Shown: positions 51,786 through 60,526 of the stretch, piece by piece
Layout: each line of letters opens with the position of its first letter
Position numbering within the stretch: the first letter of the stretch is position 1
Assembly: GCA_025464095.1 (NCBI GenBank)
Contig: JAODMF010000013.1
Span: 186,001 to 250,000, forward strand
Direction of reading: 5' to 3'
Length of the DNA: 64,000 nt
From: Glaciihabitans sp.
Lineage (GTDB): Bacteria > Actinomycetota > Actinomycetes > Actinomycetales > Microbacteriaceae
The notes under the pieces: generated by a model
Told to the model about the DNA's origin: nothing
The model's database searches: none
What the model saw: the letters and a program-made list of their open reading frames with translations, nothing else
Position numbers and translations under genes: made by a program

Positions 51786-51799
51786 TTAAAACGATTCAA
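51786..51799. promoter_or_regulatory. Rhamnose-regulator operator, site 1 (rhaM)
   Basis: TTAAAACGATTCAA (51786-51799), one of five copies of the TTGAAACGNTTCAA family in this block. It lies 70 nt before the rhamnose mutarotase start. The third base deviates from the consensus. Confidence 0.65.
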
Positions 51800-51869
51800 T
51801 CGAGGATGCTCGCGCTCATACACTGCGCGGAGCCGCGTGCGTCTCCGCCCGAACTAGGATCGAGAACCC

Positions 51870-52211
51870 ATGCAGCGAGTGTGCATCCAACTCCAGGTGC
51901 GGCCGGAACGGCTCGACGAGTACCGCGCGCGGCACGCCGCAGTCTGGCCGGAGATGCTGCGCGAAATCGCGGCATCCGGCCGACGCAACTATTCGTTGTT
52001 CCTGCGCGACGACGGCCTGCTCACCGGCTACTTCGAAACGGACGACCTCGAGGCCAGCGCCGCCTACCTCGCGACCTCCGAGGTCGCCGCCCGCTGGGAA
52101 GCGCAAATGGCGGAGTTCTTCGGGCTGGACGACGGCCGTCCCGACCAGAACTTCGTGCAGCTTCCTGAGGTCTTCAATCTCGAAGACCAGCTGGCGGCAG
52201 CGGGCGACTGA
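51870..52211 (+). CDS. rhaM: L-rhamnose mutarotase
   Basis: A 113-residue dimeric-barrel mutarotase that interconverts the alpha and beta forms of L-rhamnose. It matches the family throughout: QLQVRPERLDEYRARHAAVW followed by PEML, SGRRNYSLFLRDDGLLTGYF and the C-terminal LPEVFNLE. The catalytic His and Tyr of the family (RARHAAVW, NYSLF) are present. An operator copy sits upstream. It is a separate unit from the importer and isomerase genes but belongs to the same regulon. Confidence 0.93.
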   Translation: MQRVCIQLQVRPERLDEYRARHAAVWPEMLREIAASGRRNYSLFLRDDGLLTGYFETDDLEASAAYLATSEVAARWEAQMAEFFGLDDGRPDQNFVQLPEVFNLEDQLAAAGD

Positions 52212-52229
52212 CCCCGGCCGGTTTCGGCG

Positions 52230-52931
52230 TCAGACGATGTGCGATTCGCCGGGAACCAGGACGACCGGAACAGCATCCGTTCCGGCGGACACGTTGGTCG
52301 CGAAAACGTCGGCATCCTGTTCGATCATCGGGAACGTGTTGAAGTGGCACGGGATGGCGACGACCGGATGCAGCAGGCCGACGGCGAGGACCGCATCGCT
52401 CGGGTCCATCGTGTAGTGGCCGCCGATCGGAACGATAGCGACGTCCAGGCCCTCGGTGCCGATGAGCGCCATATCACCGAACAGCGCCGTGTCGCCCGCG
52501 AGATAGACGGTCTTGCCGGCGAGACGCACGACGAGGCCTGCGGCTGCTCCCGGCGCGACGAACTCCGTTCCATCGTCGAAGGCGGACGTGTGCACGGCAG
52601 CGACGAACTTGACCGTGCCGCCCTCGAACGCGACGGTGCCGCCGATGTTGGCGCCGACGGCATCCGCGCCCTGCTTGCCGAGGTACACGCCCAGCTCGTT
52701 CGTCGCGATGATCTTTGCGCCCGTGCGCTTGCTGATCGCGAGCGCATCGCCCACGTGGTCGTTGTGCGCGTGCGTGATCAGGATGACCGTGGGATCGACT
52801 TCTTCGGCCGTAACGGTAGCCGTGGGGTTGCCGGTGAGGAACGGATCGACGAGCACTCTCGTGTCTCCCGCTTCGAGCAGAAAAGCCGCGTGGCCAAGCC
52901 AGGTAATCGTGACGCCGGCGGTGTCAGCCAT
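52230..52931 (-). CDS. UPF0173 metal-dependent hydrolase
   Basis: A 233-residue metallo-beta-lactamase-fold protein. It begins ITWLGHAAFLLEAGDTRVLV then DPFLTGNP, with the zinc signature THAHNDHVGDALAI and later YLAGDTALFGDMALIG and IPCHFNTFPMIEQD. The length and layout match UPF0173/YtkL proteins. These are cytoplasmic hydrolases of unknown substrate. It lies convergent to the rhaM gene (18 nt apart) and next to the LacI regulator but has no operator, so it is probably not part of the rhamnose regulon. Confidence 0.92.
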   Translation of the reverse strand: MADTAGVTITWLGHAAFLLEAGDTRVLVDPFLTGNPTATVTAEEVDPTVILITHAHNDHVGDALAISKRTGAKIIATNELGVYLGKQGADAVGANIGGTVAFEGGTVKFVAAVHTSAFDDGTEFVAPGAAAGLVVRLAGKTVYLAGDTALFGDMALIGTEGLDVAIVPIGGHYTMDPSDAVLAVGLLHPVVAIPCHFNTFPMIEQDADVFATNVSAGTDAVPVVLVPGESHIV

Positions 52932-53096
52932 GTCATCTCCTTCATGATTCGGGCGGATTTCGCCCGCACCCAGTCTGCTACGTTCGCCGACCGACCGTGC
53001 TCTCCCGCGGCAGCAGGTCGGGCTTCAGGATCGTCGTCGCCGACGTGGCTGACGCCCGCGCTTCCCTGTGGTCGGCGACCGTATCGGTGACCGTAT

Positions 53097-54107
53097 TCAC
53101 GACCGGCCGGTGCTCTGTCGCACGACCAGTTCGGGCTGGAAAACCACCTGGCGTGGCGCCAGCATCGGATTACGTGCTTCCTCGAGGAGGATCTCCACCG
53201 CCGTACGACCGATCAGCCCGCTCGGCTGGCGAATCGATGAGAGGGGTACAACGGCCGTGCTCGCGAAGTCGATGTCGTCGTAACCGACCAGCGCGATCTG
53301 CTCCGGCACACGCACGTCGCCCTGCATGACCAGCGCCTGGAGCACGCCGACCGCGATCAGGTCGTTGGCGGCAAAGAGGCCGTCCGGACGCTCGTCCGGG
53401 CGGCGGCGCACAATGCCCTCACCGGCGGCTCGGCCCGCGAGCACGGTCAGCCCGTCGATTTCGATCACCTCGAGCGTGACACCGGGATGCGCATTCACGG
53501 CCTCACGCGCTCCCTGCAGGCGGTCGGTGACCTGGCGAAACTCGAAGGACGCGCCCAGGTAGGCAATGCGCCTGCTCCCCCGGGCGATGAGGTGCTCGAC
53601 CGCAAGGCGACCTCCGGCGACGTCGTCGACCGACACCGAGCTGAAACCGGAATCGTCGCCGCTTCGGTCGACGAGCACGGCCGGGATGCCCCGGCGGCGG
53701 AGTCCCGCCAGGCGATGTGCAACGTCGCTCAGCGGAGAGATGAGTACCCCGTGCACGCGCTGCTCCTCGAACAGGTCAAGGTAGGCGGTCTCGCGCACTG
53801 TCGAGCGGCTGCTGTCTCCCAGCAGGATGGAGAGCCCGGAACTTCCCGCGCTTTCTTCGGCGCCCCGCGCGATGTCGGTGAAGAAGGGGTTGCGTACGTC
53901 CAGCACGATGAGCCCGATGGTCTTGCTGTGGCCGGCGCGCAGTTGCCGAGCCGCGTCATTGCGGATGAATCCGAGAGAACCGATGGATGCCTGCACCTTG
54001 GCCACGGTGTCGGGCAGCACCTTCTCGGGGTGGTTCAGCACATTCGACACCGTGCCGACGGAAACACCGGCGTGCACTGCCACGTCGCGAACGCTCGCTG
54101 CTGCCAT
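53097..54107 (-). CDS. LacI-family regulator, probable repressor of rhamnose genes
   Basis: A 336-residue LacI protein. The DNA-binding region is SVRDVAVHAGVSVGTVSNVL and NHPEKVLPDTVAKVQASIGS, then the hinge RNDAARQLRAG. The ligand domain has IGLIVLDVRNPFFTDIARGA and PAVLVDRSGDDSG. An operator-like palindrome TTGAACCGTTCAA lies 42 nt upstream of its start, pointing to autoregulation. It adjoins the importer genes and faces the same direction. Rhamnose or a rhamnose phosphate as inducer is inferred from context. Confidence 0.88.
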   Translation of the reverse strand: MAAASVRDVAVHAGVSVGTVSNVLNHPEKVLPDTVAKVQASIGSLGFIRNDAARQLRAGHSKTIGLIVLDVRNPFFTDIARGAEESAGSSGLSILLGDSSRSTVRETAYLDLFEEQRVHGVLISPLSDVAHRLAGLRRRGIPAVLVDRSGDDSGFSSVSVDDVAGGRLAVEHLIARGSRRIAYLGASFEFRQVTDRLQGAREAVNAHPGVTLEVIEIDGLTVLAGRAAGEGIVRRRPDERPDGLFAANDLIAVGVLQALVMQGDVRVPEQIALVGYDDIDFASTAVVPLSSIRQPSGLIGRTAVEILLEEARNPMLAPRQVVFQPELVVRQSTGRS

Positions 54108-54148
54108 CGGCGCGCCACCTCCCCTTCCGGCTCAGCCAGAGGGGCTGA

Positions 54149-54161
54149 TTGAACCGTTCAA
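54149..54161. promoter_or_regulatory. Rhamnose-regulator operator, site 2 (regulator gene)
   Basis: TTGAA-CCG-TTCAA (54149-54161) is a perfect 5-bp-arm palindrome with a 3-nt centre, one base shorter than the 4-nt centre of the other four sites. It lies in the promoter region of the LacI gene and after the importer operon. Confidence 0.65.
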
Positions 54162-54210
54162 TGATGCCATGCGGGTGAGACGCGGCTGTTACGCCACGTT
54201 CTTCCCGCGG

Positions 54211-55038
54211 TCAGCCCTTCACGGAGCCCGAAGCGAGACCCGCGACTATCTGCCGGTTGAAGAACAGGAACATCACAAGCGGGGGGATCGTAATGAGGAG
54301 GATGTCGGTGAACAGCAGGTTCCACGAGGTGTTGAACTCGCTCTGGAAGTTGAAGAGCGTGAGTTGAACCGTCGCGTTCGCGTCACCGGGCAAGAAGTAG
54401 AGCGGGTTCGTGAAGTCGTTGAAGATGACCACCGACTGCACCACGATCACCGTGATGACGACGGAGCGCAGCAACGGGAAAATCACCTGGAAGAACAGGC
54501 GAAGCGTGCCGGCGCCATCGATGATGGCCGCCTCATCCACTTCGCGCGGGATCGTCGCGAGGAACGCGCGGAACAGCAGCACGCAGAACGACATGCCGAA
54601 GGCGACCTCGATCAGGATCAAACCCGGCAGCGTTCCGAACAGCTGGAGGCCCTGGAGCACGGTAATGGTTGGCACTACCGCCGGGGGGATGATCAGCCCC
54701 GACAGCACGAGGAAGTTGATGAGCCCGTTCCAGCGGCTCGGGCGACGCTGCAGCACGAAGGCCACCATCGACGCGAGTATCACCAGCAACGTGACCGAGG
54801 CGACCGTGAGCACCGTGCTGTTGATGAATGCGACGAGCGCCTGCCCGTCGCGCGCCTGCACGACCCCAACGATGTTGTCCCACAGCTCGATCTTCTTGGG
54901 CCAGGTGAAGCCGAGGTCGGCCGCATCCAGCTTGCCCTTCATCGCGGTGAGGATGATGAACGCGAAGGGCACGAGGAACACCGGGATGGAGACGAGAATG
55001 GCGACAATGCCAACCCACGACTTCTTCAGCGTGCGCAT
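54211..55038 (-). CDS. Carbohydrate ABC transporter permease (second subunit)
   Basis: A 275-residue membrane protein of the MalG type. It begins MRTLKKSWVGIVAILVSIPV and has six hydrophobic helices. The EAA coupling loop reads PREVDEAAIIDGAGTLRLFF then QVIFPLL. The C-terminus NRQIVAGLASGSVKG is typical. It pairs with the upstream MalF-type permease, whose stop codon overlaps its start (TGATG). The importer belongs to the CUT1 family. Rhamnose or rhamnosides are the likely cargo, inferred from the operators. Confidence 0.92.
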   Translation of the reverse strand: MRTLKKSWVGIVAILVSIPVFLVPFAFIILTAMKGKLDAADLGFTWPKKIELWDNIVGVVQARDGQALVAFINSTVLTVASVTLLVILASMVAFVLQRRPSRWNGLINFLVLSGLIIPPAVVPTITVLQGLQLFGTLPGLILIEVAFGMSFCVLLFRAFLATIPREVDEAAIIDGAGTLRLFFQVIFPLLRSVVITVIVVQSVVIFNDFTNPLYFLPGDANATVQLTLFNFQSEFNTSWNLLFTDILLITIPPLVMFLFFNRQIVAGLASGSVKG

Positions 55039-55967
55039 CAGTAGACCTCCTTGCGGTTGAGGAACCATGACAGCGGCATGACGATCACGGTGACCAGCAG
55101 GAAGAGGATGACGTTGCCCGCCGTCGACAGCCCGTAGAAACCGGCCTGGTACTGCTTGTAAATGACCGATGCGATGACGTCGGAGGTGAACCCCGGACCA
55201 CCACGGGTCATGGCCCAGATGAGGTCGAACGATCGGAGGCCGCCGATGAGCGAGAGGATGATGACCGTCACGGTCGCGGGGCGCGCCAGCGGCAGGATGA
55301 TCTGGGTGAAGTTCTTGAAGGGGCCGGCGCCATCCATCTTCGCGGCCTCGAAATACTCGACGGGGATCGAGACGATGCCGGCGATGTAGATGACTGTTGC
55401 GAGGCCGACGCCTTTCCATACGTCGACGAAGGCGACCGACAGAAGCGCCCAGGCCGGATCTGTCAGCCATGCCGGCCCCTGGATGCCCACGAGCGCGAGG
55501 CTCTTGTTGATGAGGCCGGAGGTCGGGTTCATCAGAACGGCGAAGGTGATGCCGACGCCGATCGTCGACACGAGAACGGGGAAGAACACGACAGAGCGCA
55601 GGTAGCCGCGCGCGATGATCTGCGAGGTCAGCACAACGCCGATGAGCATCCCGAGCACCACTTTGAGGCCGGAGGTCACCACCGCGTAGATGCCCGTGTT
55701 GATGAGTCCCTGGGTGAGGTTCTGCTCCTGGAAGAACTCGACGAAGTTGCCGAATCCGATGAACTGGGCGGTGAAGAGGTTCCAGCGGGTGAGGCTGTAG
55801 AAGAACGACGCGAAGGTCGGCGCGATGAACAGGACCACGTAGATGATGGCCGGGATGAGGTAGAACCACATGCTGTAGGGGCTCTTGATGCCCTTGCGCT
55901 TCTTCGGCGGCCGGTCCGCGCTCGTGGCCCGCTTCGGCGCCAGCGCGGTTGCTGGGATGGTGGCCAT
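55038..55967 (-). CDS. Carbohydrate ABC transporter permease (first subunit)
   Basis: A 309-residue membrane protein of the MalF/UgpA type. After SPYSMWFYLIPAIIYVVLFI come six helices and the coupling loop PVEYFEAAKMDGAGPFKNFT then QIILPLARP. The C-terminus ends WFLNRKEVY. It follows the substrate-binding gene after an 87-nt gap that holds a stable stem-loop. No ATPase gene is present in the operon; CUT1 importers often share a general MsmK-type ATPase encoded elsewhere. Confidence 0.92.
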   Translation of the reverse strand: MATIPATALAPKRATSADRPPKKRKGIKSPYSMWFYLIPAIIYVVLFIAPTFASFFYSLTRWNLFTAQFIGFGNFVEFFQEQNLTQGLINTGIYAVVTSGLKVVLGMLIGVVLTSQIIARGYLRSVVFFPVLVSTIGVGITFAVLMNPTSGLINKSLALVGIQGPAWLTDPAWALLSVAFVDVWKGVGLATVIYIAGIVSIPVEYFEAAKMDGAGPFKNFTQIILPLARPATVTVIILSLIGGLRSFDLIWAMTRGGPGFTSDVIASVIYKQYQAGFYGLSTAGNVILFLLVTVIVMPLSWFLNRKEVY

Positions 55968-55989
55968 CAGTGTCTCCTTTGACAGTGCA

Positions 55990-56025
55990 AGAGCCCGGTC
56001 CCGTCCCTCGACGGAACCGGGCTCT
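55990..56025 (-). promoter_or_regulatory. Intercistronic stem-loop after the substrate-binding gene
   Basis: AGAGCCCGGT (55990-55999) and ACCGGGCTCT (56016-56025) pair perfectly, with an inner CCGTC/GACGG stem. No T-tract follows on the minus strand, so it is more likely a partial terminator or an mRNA-stabilising hairpin. Such a loop would give more binding protein than permease, as is common in sugar ABC operons. Confidence 0.75.
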
Positions 56026-56054
56026 CTCGTTGTTACCTATCTAACTGCCGGGCA

Positions 56055-57383
56055 CTACCAGCCGGAAATACCGAGCTGCTGCGCCTGCTTCTTCACATCG
56101 TTGTCATACTGGGCGGCACCCTTGGCTGCCGGAGTGATTCCCGATCCAACCGCGACCGTGATCTGCTCCAGCGACGGTCCCTTGATGGGGCTCACGAACT
56201 CGAGGGCGGGCGAGGTTCCACCCGCGGCCTGGAAGTAGGGGAGCATGTCGGCGACGTAGGTCGGGACATCCGCCGGCAGGTCGCAACCCTTGACGAGGTA
56301 CGGGCCGGTGATACCGCTCGACTTGGTCTGCGAGTCACAGCCCTTGGTGCTGGCGATGAAGTTGACGAAGCCCTCGGCCGCGGCCAGGTGCTTGGTCGTC
56401 TTCGGGATGTAGACGGCCGCCGGCTCCCACGTCGTCAGGATGTTCTTCGACGCGTCGGTTCCGGGGATCGCGAACACGCCGATGTCCTTTGCGTTGTCCG
56501 GGTAGTTCGCGATGATCGTCGACACCGCGAAGGTCAGCATCGGGTACTGGACACCCTGGCCGGTTGCCAGCATCTTCAGGCCCTGGTCGAAGGTCGCGGA
56601 CCCGAAGTCCTTGTTGAGGAGGCCGAGCGAGTGCACCTGCTCCAGGTGGTTGAAGCCGGCAGCCGCGATCGGGTCAGTGGCGTACTTGGCCTTGTTGGCC
56701 GTGTAGTCCTTCGCCCAGTTCGGTTCGGCAGCGGTCACGTTTGCGAAGTCGCCCAGAACGAAGAGCTGGCTGGTCCAGGTGTCTTTGTAGGTCTGGATGA
56801 TCGGGATCTTGCCCGCAGCCTTGATCTTCTGGCTGTTCGCGATGAAGTCGTCCCACGTCTTCGGTACGGTCAGGCCGAGGTCGGCGTAGACCTTCTTGTT
56901 GTAGAGGATCGCGCCGCCCATGGCGGTTCCGGCGGGAGCGCCGTAGACCTTGTTGTTGGAGGTGACGACGGTCTTGAAGCCCGGGTCGGTGTTCGCGACG
57001 AACGGCTGGTTCGTGAGGTCGACGAGGTTCTTCTCCGGGGCGAGAGCCTGGAACAGCGATCCCGAGTTGTAGAAGAAGACGTCGTTCATCGTGCCGGTGG
57101 ACAGTCGCGTCTTGATGAGGTTGTCACCATCGGAGCCGGCGGGGCGGGTCTCCAGCTTGACGGTCACCTTGGGGGCGATCTTCGCGTAGTCCGCGATCAG
57201 GCCCTTGGCGAGTTTCACGTTGGCATCGCTGTTGTCGATGAGGAAGCTAATGGTCTGCTTGGATGTCGCGCTCGCACCGGTGCCGGTGCCGCCGCCCGAA
57301 CTGCAGCCCGTGAGGGCCAGTGCCACGGCGCTCACTCCTGCGGCAACCGCAAGAATGGAACGCTTGGTCTTGAGAGAAAGCAT
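56055..57383 (-). CDS. Sugar ABC transporter substrate-binding lipoprotein
   Basis: A 442-residue family-1 solute-binding lipoprotein, starting MLSLKTKRSI after GGAGG, with lipobox ALALTGCSSG. The mature part (FLIDNSDANVKLAKGLIADY, AGTAMGGAILYNKKVYADLG, WEPAAVYIPKTTKHLAAAEG) follows the ExtB/MalE-like layout. It delivers sugar to the two permeases. A perfect operator lies 52 nt upstream of the start. It is divergent from the alpha-L-rhamnosidase gene. Rhamnose or rhamnosyl oligosaccharide as ligand is inferred from context. Confidence 0.92.
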   Translation of the reverse strand: MLSLKTKRSILAVAAGVSAVALALTGCSSGGGTGTGASATSKQTISFLIDNSDANVKLAKGLIADYAKIAPKVTVKLETRPAGSDGDNLIKTRLSTGTMNDVFFYNSGSLFQALAPEKNLVDLTNQPFVANTDPGFKTVVTSNNKVYGAPAGTAMGGAILYNKKVYADLGLTVPKTWDDFIANSQKIKAAGKIPIIQTYKDTWTSQLFVLGDFANVTAAEPNWAKDYTANKAKYATDPIAAAGFNHLEQVHSLGLLNKDFGSATFDQGLKMLATGQGVQYPMLTFAVSTIIANYPDNAKDIGVFAIPGTDASKNILTTWEPAAVYIPKTTKHLAAAEGFVNFIASTKGCDSQTKSSGITGPYLVKGCDLPADVPTYVADMLPYFQAAGGTSPALEFVSPIKGPSLEQITVAVGSGITPAAKGAAQYDNDVKKQAQQLGISGW

Positions 57384-57434
57384 TTCTTTACCTCCATGTA
57401 AAGAGGGCCCTGACTTCGGTGTCAAAGTCCCACA

Positions 57435-57448
57435 TTGAAACGGTTCAA
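57435..57448. promoter_or_regulatory. Rhamnose-regulator operator, site 3 (importer)
   Basis: TTGAAACGGTTCAA (57435-57448) has perfect TTGAA/TTCAA arms and lies upstream of the divergent substrate-binding gene. It is one of two operators in the 250-nt region shared with the rhamnosidase gene. Confidence 0.75.
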
Positions 57449-57558
57449 CGTACGCACAAGCTACGTCGACTTTTCGGGGCTGTCAAACGCCGCTGGTAAC
57501 AATCGCGTAACGGCGGGTCCGTTCCGCGCATCTGCGCGACCGGCTGGCGCTCGACCAA

Positions 57559-57572
57559 TTGAAACGCTTCAT
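57559..57572. promoter_or_regulatory. Rhamnose-regulator operator, site 4 (rhamnosidase)
   Basis: TTGAAACGCTTCAT (57559-57572) lies 61 nt before the rhamnosidase start at 57634. It is 124 nt from site 3, so a looped complex is possible. Confidence 0.7.
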
Positions 57573-57633
57573 CCCTCCAACGGTTGGGGTATATGGTGAG
57601 CGCGCAATGACGCCAACACCGAAGGACAAGGCA

Positions 57634-60381
57634 ATGACCGCCACCCCGCCCATCACCTCCGCCACCAGTTCAGCGACAGTCTTCTCGCTTCGGACGCAGT
57701 ACCCGGAGGGCCTGATCGGAGTGCCGGCGGCGCCGGTCCGCCTGACCTGGCGGGTTCGCTCCGAGATGCCGTCTGACGCGCAGACCGCCTACGAAATTCA
57801 GGCAGCCGAGACGCCGGACTTTGCTCCCGTGCTCGCCTCGAGCGGCGTAGTGCCGAGCTCGTCCGCGCTCGCCGTTCCCGCACCCGCAACGCCAACGGGC
57901 AGCCGGCAGGTGCGCTACTACCGGGTGCGCATCGCCACCGACGACGGCTGGACCGCGTGGAGCCCGACGACCGTCATCGAGATCGGGTTCACGGCCGCAT
58001 CCGACTGGACAGCTGTCGCTGTCGGCATCCCCTCGGAGGTTGGTGGTGCGTCCCCACTCGTGCGAACCGAGTTCGACATCGCGTCACCGGTGAAACGCGC
58101 ACGGCTGTACACGACATCCCTGGGACTCGGCGATTTCGCGCTGAACGGCGCTCCGGTCTCGCGCGACCTGCTGGCCCCCGGATGGACCTCGTACGACGAT
58201 CGGCTGCTGGTGACGACCACCGACGTGACCGACGCACTCGTCGTCGGAACGAACGTACTCGGCGCGGAGCTTGCCGACGGCTGGTATCGCGGCCGCCTCG
58301 GCTGGGAGGGGCGCGATGCCATTTACGGCGCCAACCTCGCGGCGCTGGCGCAACTGGAGATCGAACTGGATGACGGAAGCACGCAGGTGGTCGCCAGCAA
58401 CCGCGACTGGCGGGGTTCGTTTGGAGCGGTCACGGCATCCGGAATCTACGACGGCACGGACATCGACCAGACGAGGGCGCAGGACGGATGGTCGACGGCC
58501 GGGTTCGACGCTTCGGCCTGGTCGGGCATGGAGGAGTTCGCGCTCGACCGCGGGATCCTCGACCTGCCCCTGACCACGGGCGTGCGTGAGGTGGCGACCT
58601 TCCCGATGGAAAAAGTCGGCCCAGTCTTCGACGCCGGCCAGAACGTCGCGGGCTGGGTGCGACTCGTGGTCACCGGCAAACGCGGCGACGTCGTGACCGT
58701 GCGGCACGCCGAAGTACTCGAACCGGATGGCTCGCTGCACACGAAGTCACTCCGCACGGCGCGCGCGTCGGACGTCTACACGCTGGCGGCAGACGGGGAG
58801 ACGACCCTGGAACCCCGGTTCACGTTCCACGGGTTCCGCTACGCAGACGTCGTGTCGACGGCATCCGTCGTCTCAGCGACGGCCGTCGCGATCAGCAGCG
58901 CCACCTCGCCGCGCGGATCGTTCGAGAGCTCCGATGCCGTGCTCAATCGCCTGCACCGAAACGTGCAGTGGTCGCAGCGCGACAACTTCGTCTCCGTGCC
59001 GACCGACTGCCCGCAGCGTGACGAACGGCTCGGCTGGACCGGAGATGCGCAGGCCTTCGCCATGACGGCGAGCACGCTCTTCGACACCGAGTCGTTCTGG
59101 CGATCGTGGCTCAAAGACCTCGAACTGGACCAGGCGACCGACGGCGGCGTCGCATCCGTCGTTCCCAACATGCTCGGCGAGGCCGCGTTCGAGATCGAAG
59201 GACAGCCGCAGGAGATCATGGGTCGCGCCGGCTGGGCCGACGCGGCGACCATCGTGCCGTGGTCGGTGTACGAGTCGACCGGAAGCACCGAGGTGCTCAG
59301 CCAGCAGCTCGGCAGCATGCGTCGCTGGATCGGGTACCTCGAAGCCCGGCGAGTGGATGGCGGGCTGCTGCCGACGGACGAATTCCAGTACGGCGACTGG
59401 CTCGACCCGGATGCGCCCGGCGCCCGCCCGTGGGAGGCAAAGGTGTCTTCCCACTTCGTTTCCAACGCGTTCTTCGCGCACAGCGCGCGAATCCTGTCGA
59501 GAGCCGAGCGGCTCGTCGGGGACGCCGCGAATGCGACGCGCTACGCCGACCTTGGCAACGAGATTGCCGCCCTCACCTGGACCGCATATGGCGAGCAGGC
59601 GCGCACCACGCAGTCCGGATGCGCCATCGCCCTCGAATTCGAGATCGCTCCTGGCGACCAGCGAGCAGCGCTCGGCGAGGAGCTCGCCGCTCTCGTGCGA
59701 CGTTCCAGCGGCCGCATCGAAACCGGGTTTCTCGGGACCCCGCTCGTCCTGCACGCCCTGTCGAAGTCGGGGCACCTGGCCGAGGCGTACCAGATGCTGC
59801 TCTGTCGCGACGTGCCATCCTGGCTCTACCAGGTCGAAATGGGCGCGACCACGGTGTGGGAGCGCTGGGACGCACTGCGCCCCGACGGCTCGATCCACCC
59901 CGGCGACATGGACACCGGCGCGGGCATGCTGTCGTTCAACCACTACGCCTACGGTGCCGTGATCGACTGGGTGTACCGCACGCTCGCCGGGATCGCCCCG
60001 ACGGTGGATGCGCCCGGGTACGAGCGCGCGGTCGTTGCGCCGCGGCCGGTAGCCGGTGTCGAATTCGCGCGGGCATCCATCGAGACCGGGTTCGGTCGCC
60101 TGTCGATCGACTGGAAGATCGCGGATGGCGACTTCGTCGCCGAGCTGGTGGTGCCGTTTGGCGTGACCGCACACGTGTCGCTGCCGGTGACCGATGCGTC
60201 CGTGGTTTCGGTTGGAGGATCCGGTGATGGGTCTGGGGTGTCGGGCGACCTGACTGCGGTTCGCGGCGACGCGTCCGCCGTGACGGGTGATGCATCCGCG
60301 GTGCCCGGTGACCTGACGCTCACCCACGGCACGTACGCGCTGCGGGTGACCCACCCGCTGGTGGTGGCTCACTCCAGCTGA
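57634..60381 (+). CDS. Alpha-L-rhamnosidase (GH78)
   Basis: A 915-residue glycoside hydrolase without a signal peptide, so probably cytoplasmic. N-terminal beta domains (about residues 20-310) precede the (alpha/alpha)6 catalytic barrel: PTDCPQRDERLGWTGDAQAF (about residue 455) holds catalytic acid residues, then TDEFQYGDWLDPDAP, EMGATTVWERWDALRPDGS and MLSFNHYAYGAVIDWVYRTL. The C-terminal beta domain has an inserted run of GD-x-x-AV units (about residues 855-895). It releases L-rhamnose from rhamnosides. The start at 57634 follows AAGGACAAGG; ATG 57607 is possible. Confidence 0.93.
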   Translation: MTATPPITSATSSATVFSLRTQYPEGLIGVPAAPVRLTWRVRSEMPSDAQTAYEIQAAETPDFAPVLASSGVVPSSSALAVPAPATPTGSRQVRYYRVRIATDDGWTAWSPTTVIEIGFTAASDWTAVAVGIPSEVGGASPLVRTEFDIASPVKRARLYTTSLGLGDFALNGAPVSRDLLAPGWTSYDDRLLVTTTDVTDALVVGTNVLGAELADGWYRGRLGWEGRDAIYGANLAALAQLEIELDDGSTQVVASNRDWRGSFGAVTASGIYDGTDIDQTRAQDGWSTAGFDASAWSGMEEFALDRGILDLPLTTGVREVATFPMEKVGPVFDAGQNVAGWVRLVVTGKRGDVVTVRHAEVLEPDGSLHTKSLRTARASDVYTLAADGETTLEPRFTFHGFRYADVVSTASVVSATAVAISSATSPRGSFESSDAVLNRLHRNVQWSQRDNFVSVPTDCPQRDERLGWTGDAQAFAMTASTLFDTESFWRSWLKDLELDQATDGGVASVVPNMLGEAAFEIEGQPQEIMGRAGWADAATIVPWSVYESTGSTEVLSQQLGSMRRWIGYLEARRVDGGLLPTDEFQYGDWLDPDAPGARPWEAKVSSHFVSNAFFAHSARILSRAERLVGDAANATRYADLGNEIAALTWTAYGEQARTTQSGCAIALEFEIAPGDQRAALGEELAALVRRSSGRIETGFLGTPLVLHALSKSGHLAEAYQMLLCRDVPSWLYQVEMGATTVWERWDALRPDGSIHPGDMDTGAGMLSFNHYAYGAVIDWVYRTLAGIAPTVDAPGYERAVVAPRPVAGVEFARASIETGFGRLSIDWKIADGDFVAELVVPFGVTAHVSLPVTDASVVSVGGSGDGSGVSGDLTAVRGDASAVTGDASAVPGDLTLTHGTYALRVTHPLVVAHSS

Positions 60382-60447
60382 ATTCTTCGGCCGCCTCACG
60401 TCTTGATTGACGCGGGGCGGCCGAGAATCTACTATCGTTGCAACCGC

Positions 60448-60461
60448 TTGAAACGATTCAT
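60448..60461. promoter_or_regulatory. Rhamnose-regulator operator, site 5 (rhaI)
   Basis: TTGAAACGATTCAT (60448-60461) lies 66 nt before the rhamnose isomerase start. It indicates that rhaI-rhaD have their own regulated promoter even though rhamnosidase lies just upstream on the same strand. Confidence 0.75.
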
Positions 60462-60526
60462 TCGCATCCGGACCGCCACTGCGGTGATCCGGCGCAGCGC
60501 CAGATCCAACCAGAAGGAACCGCACC

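Noticed and set aside
55990-56025. Terminator ending the importer operon
   Set aside because: No T-tract on the minus strand, and the permease genes downstream need expression; an intercistronic stem-loop fits better.
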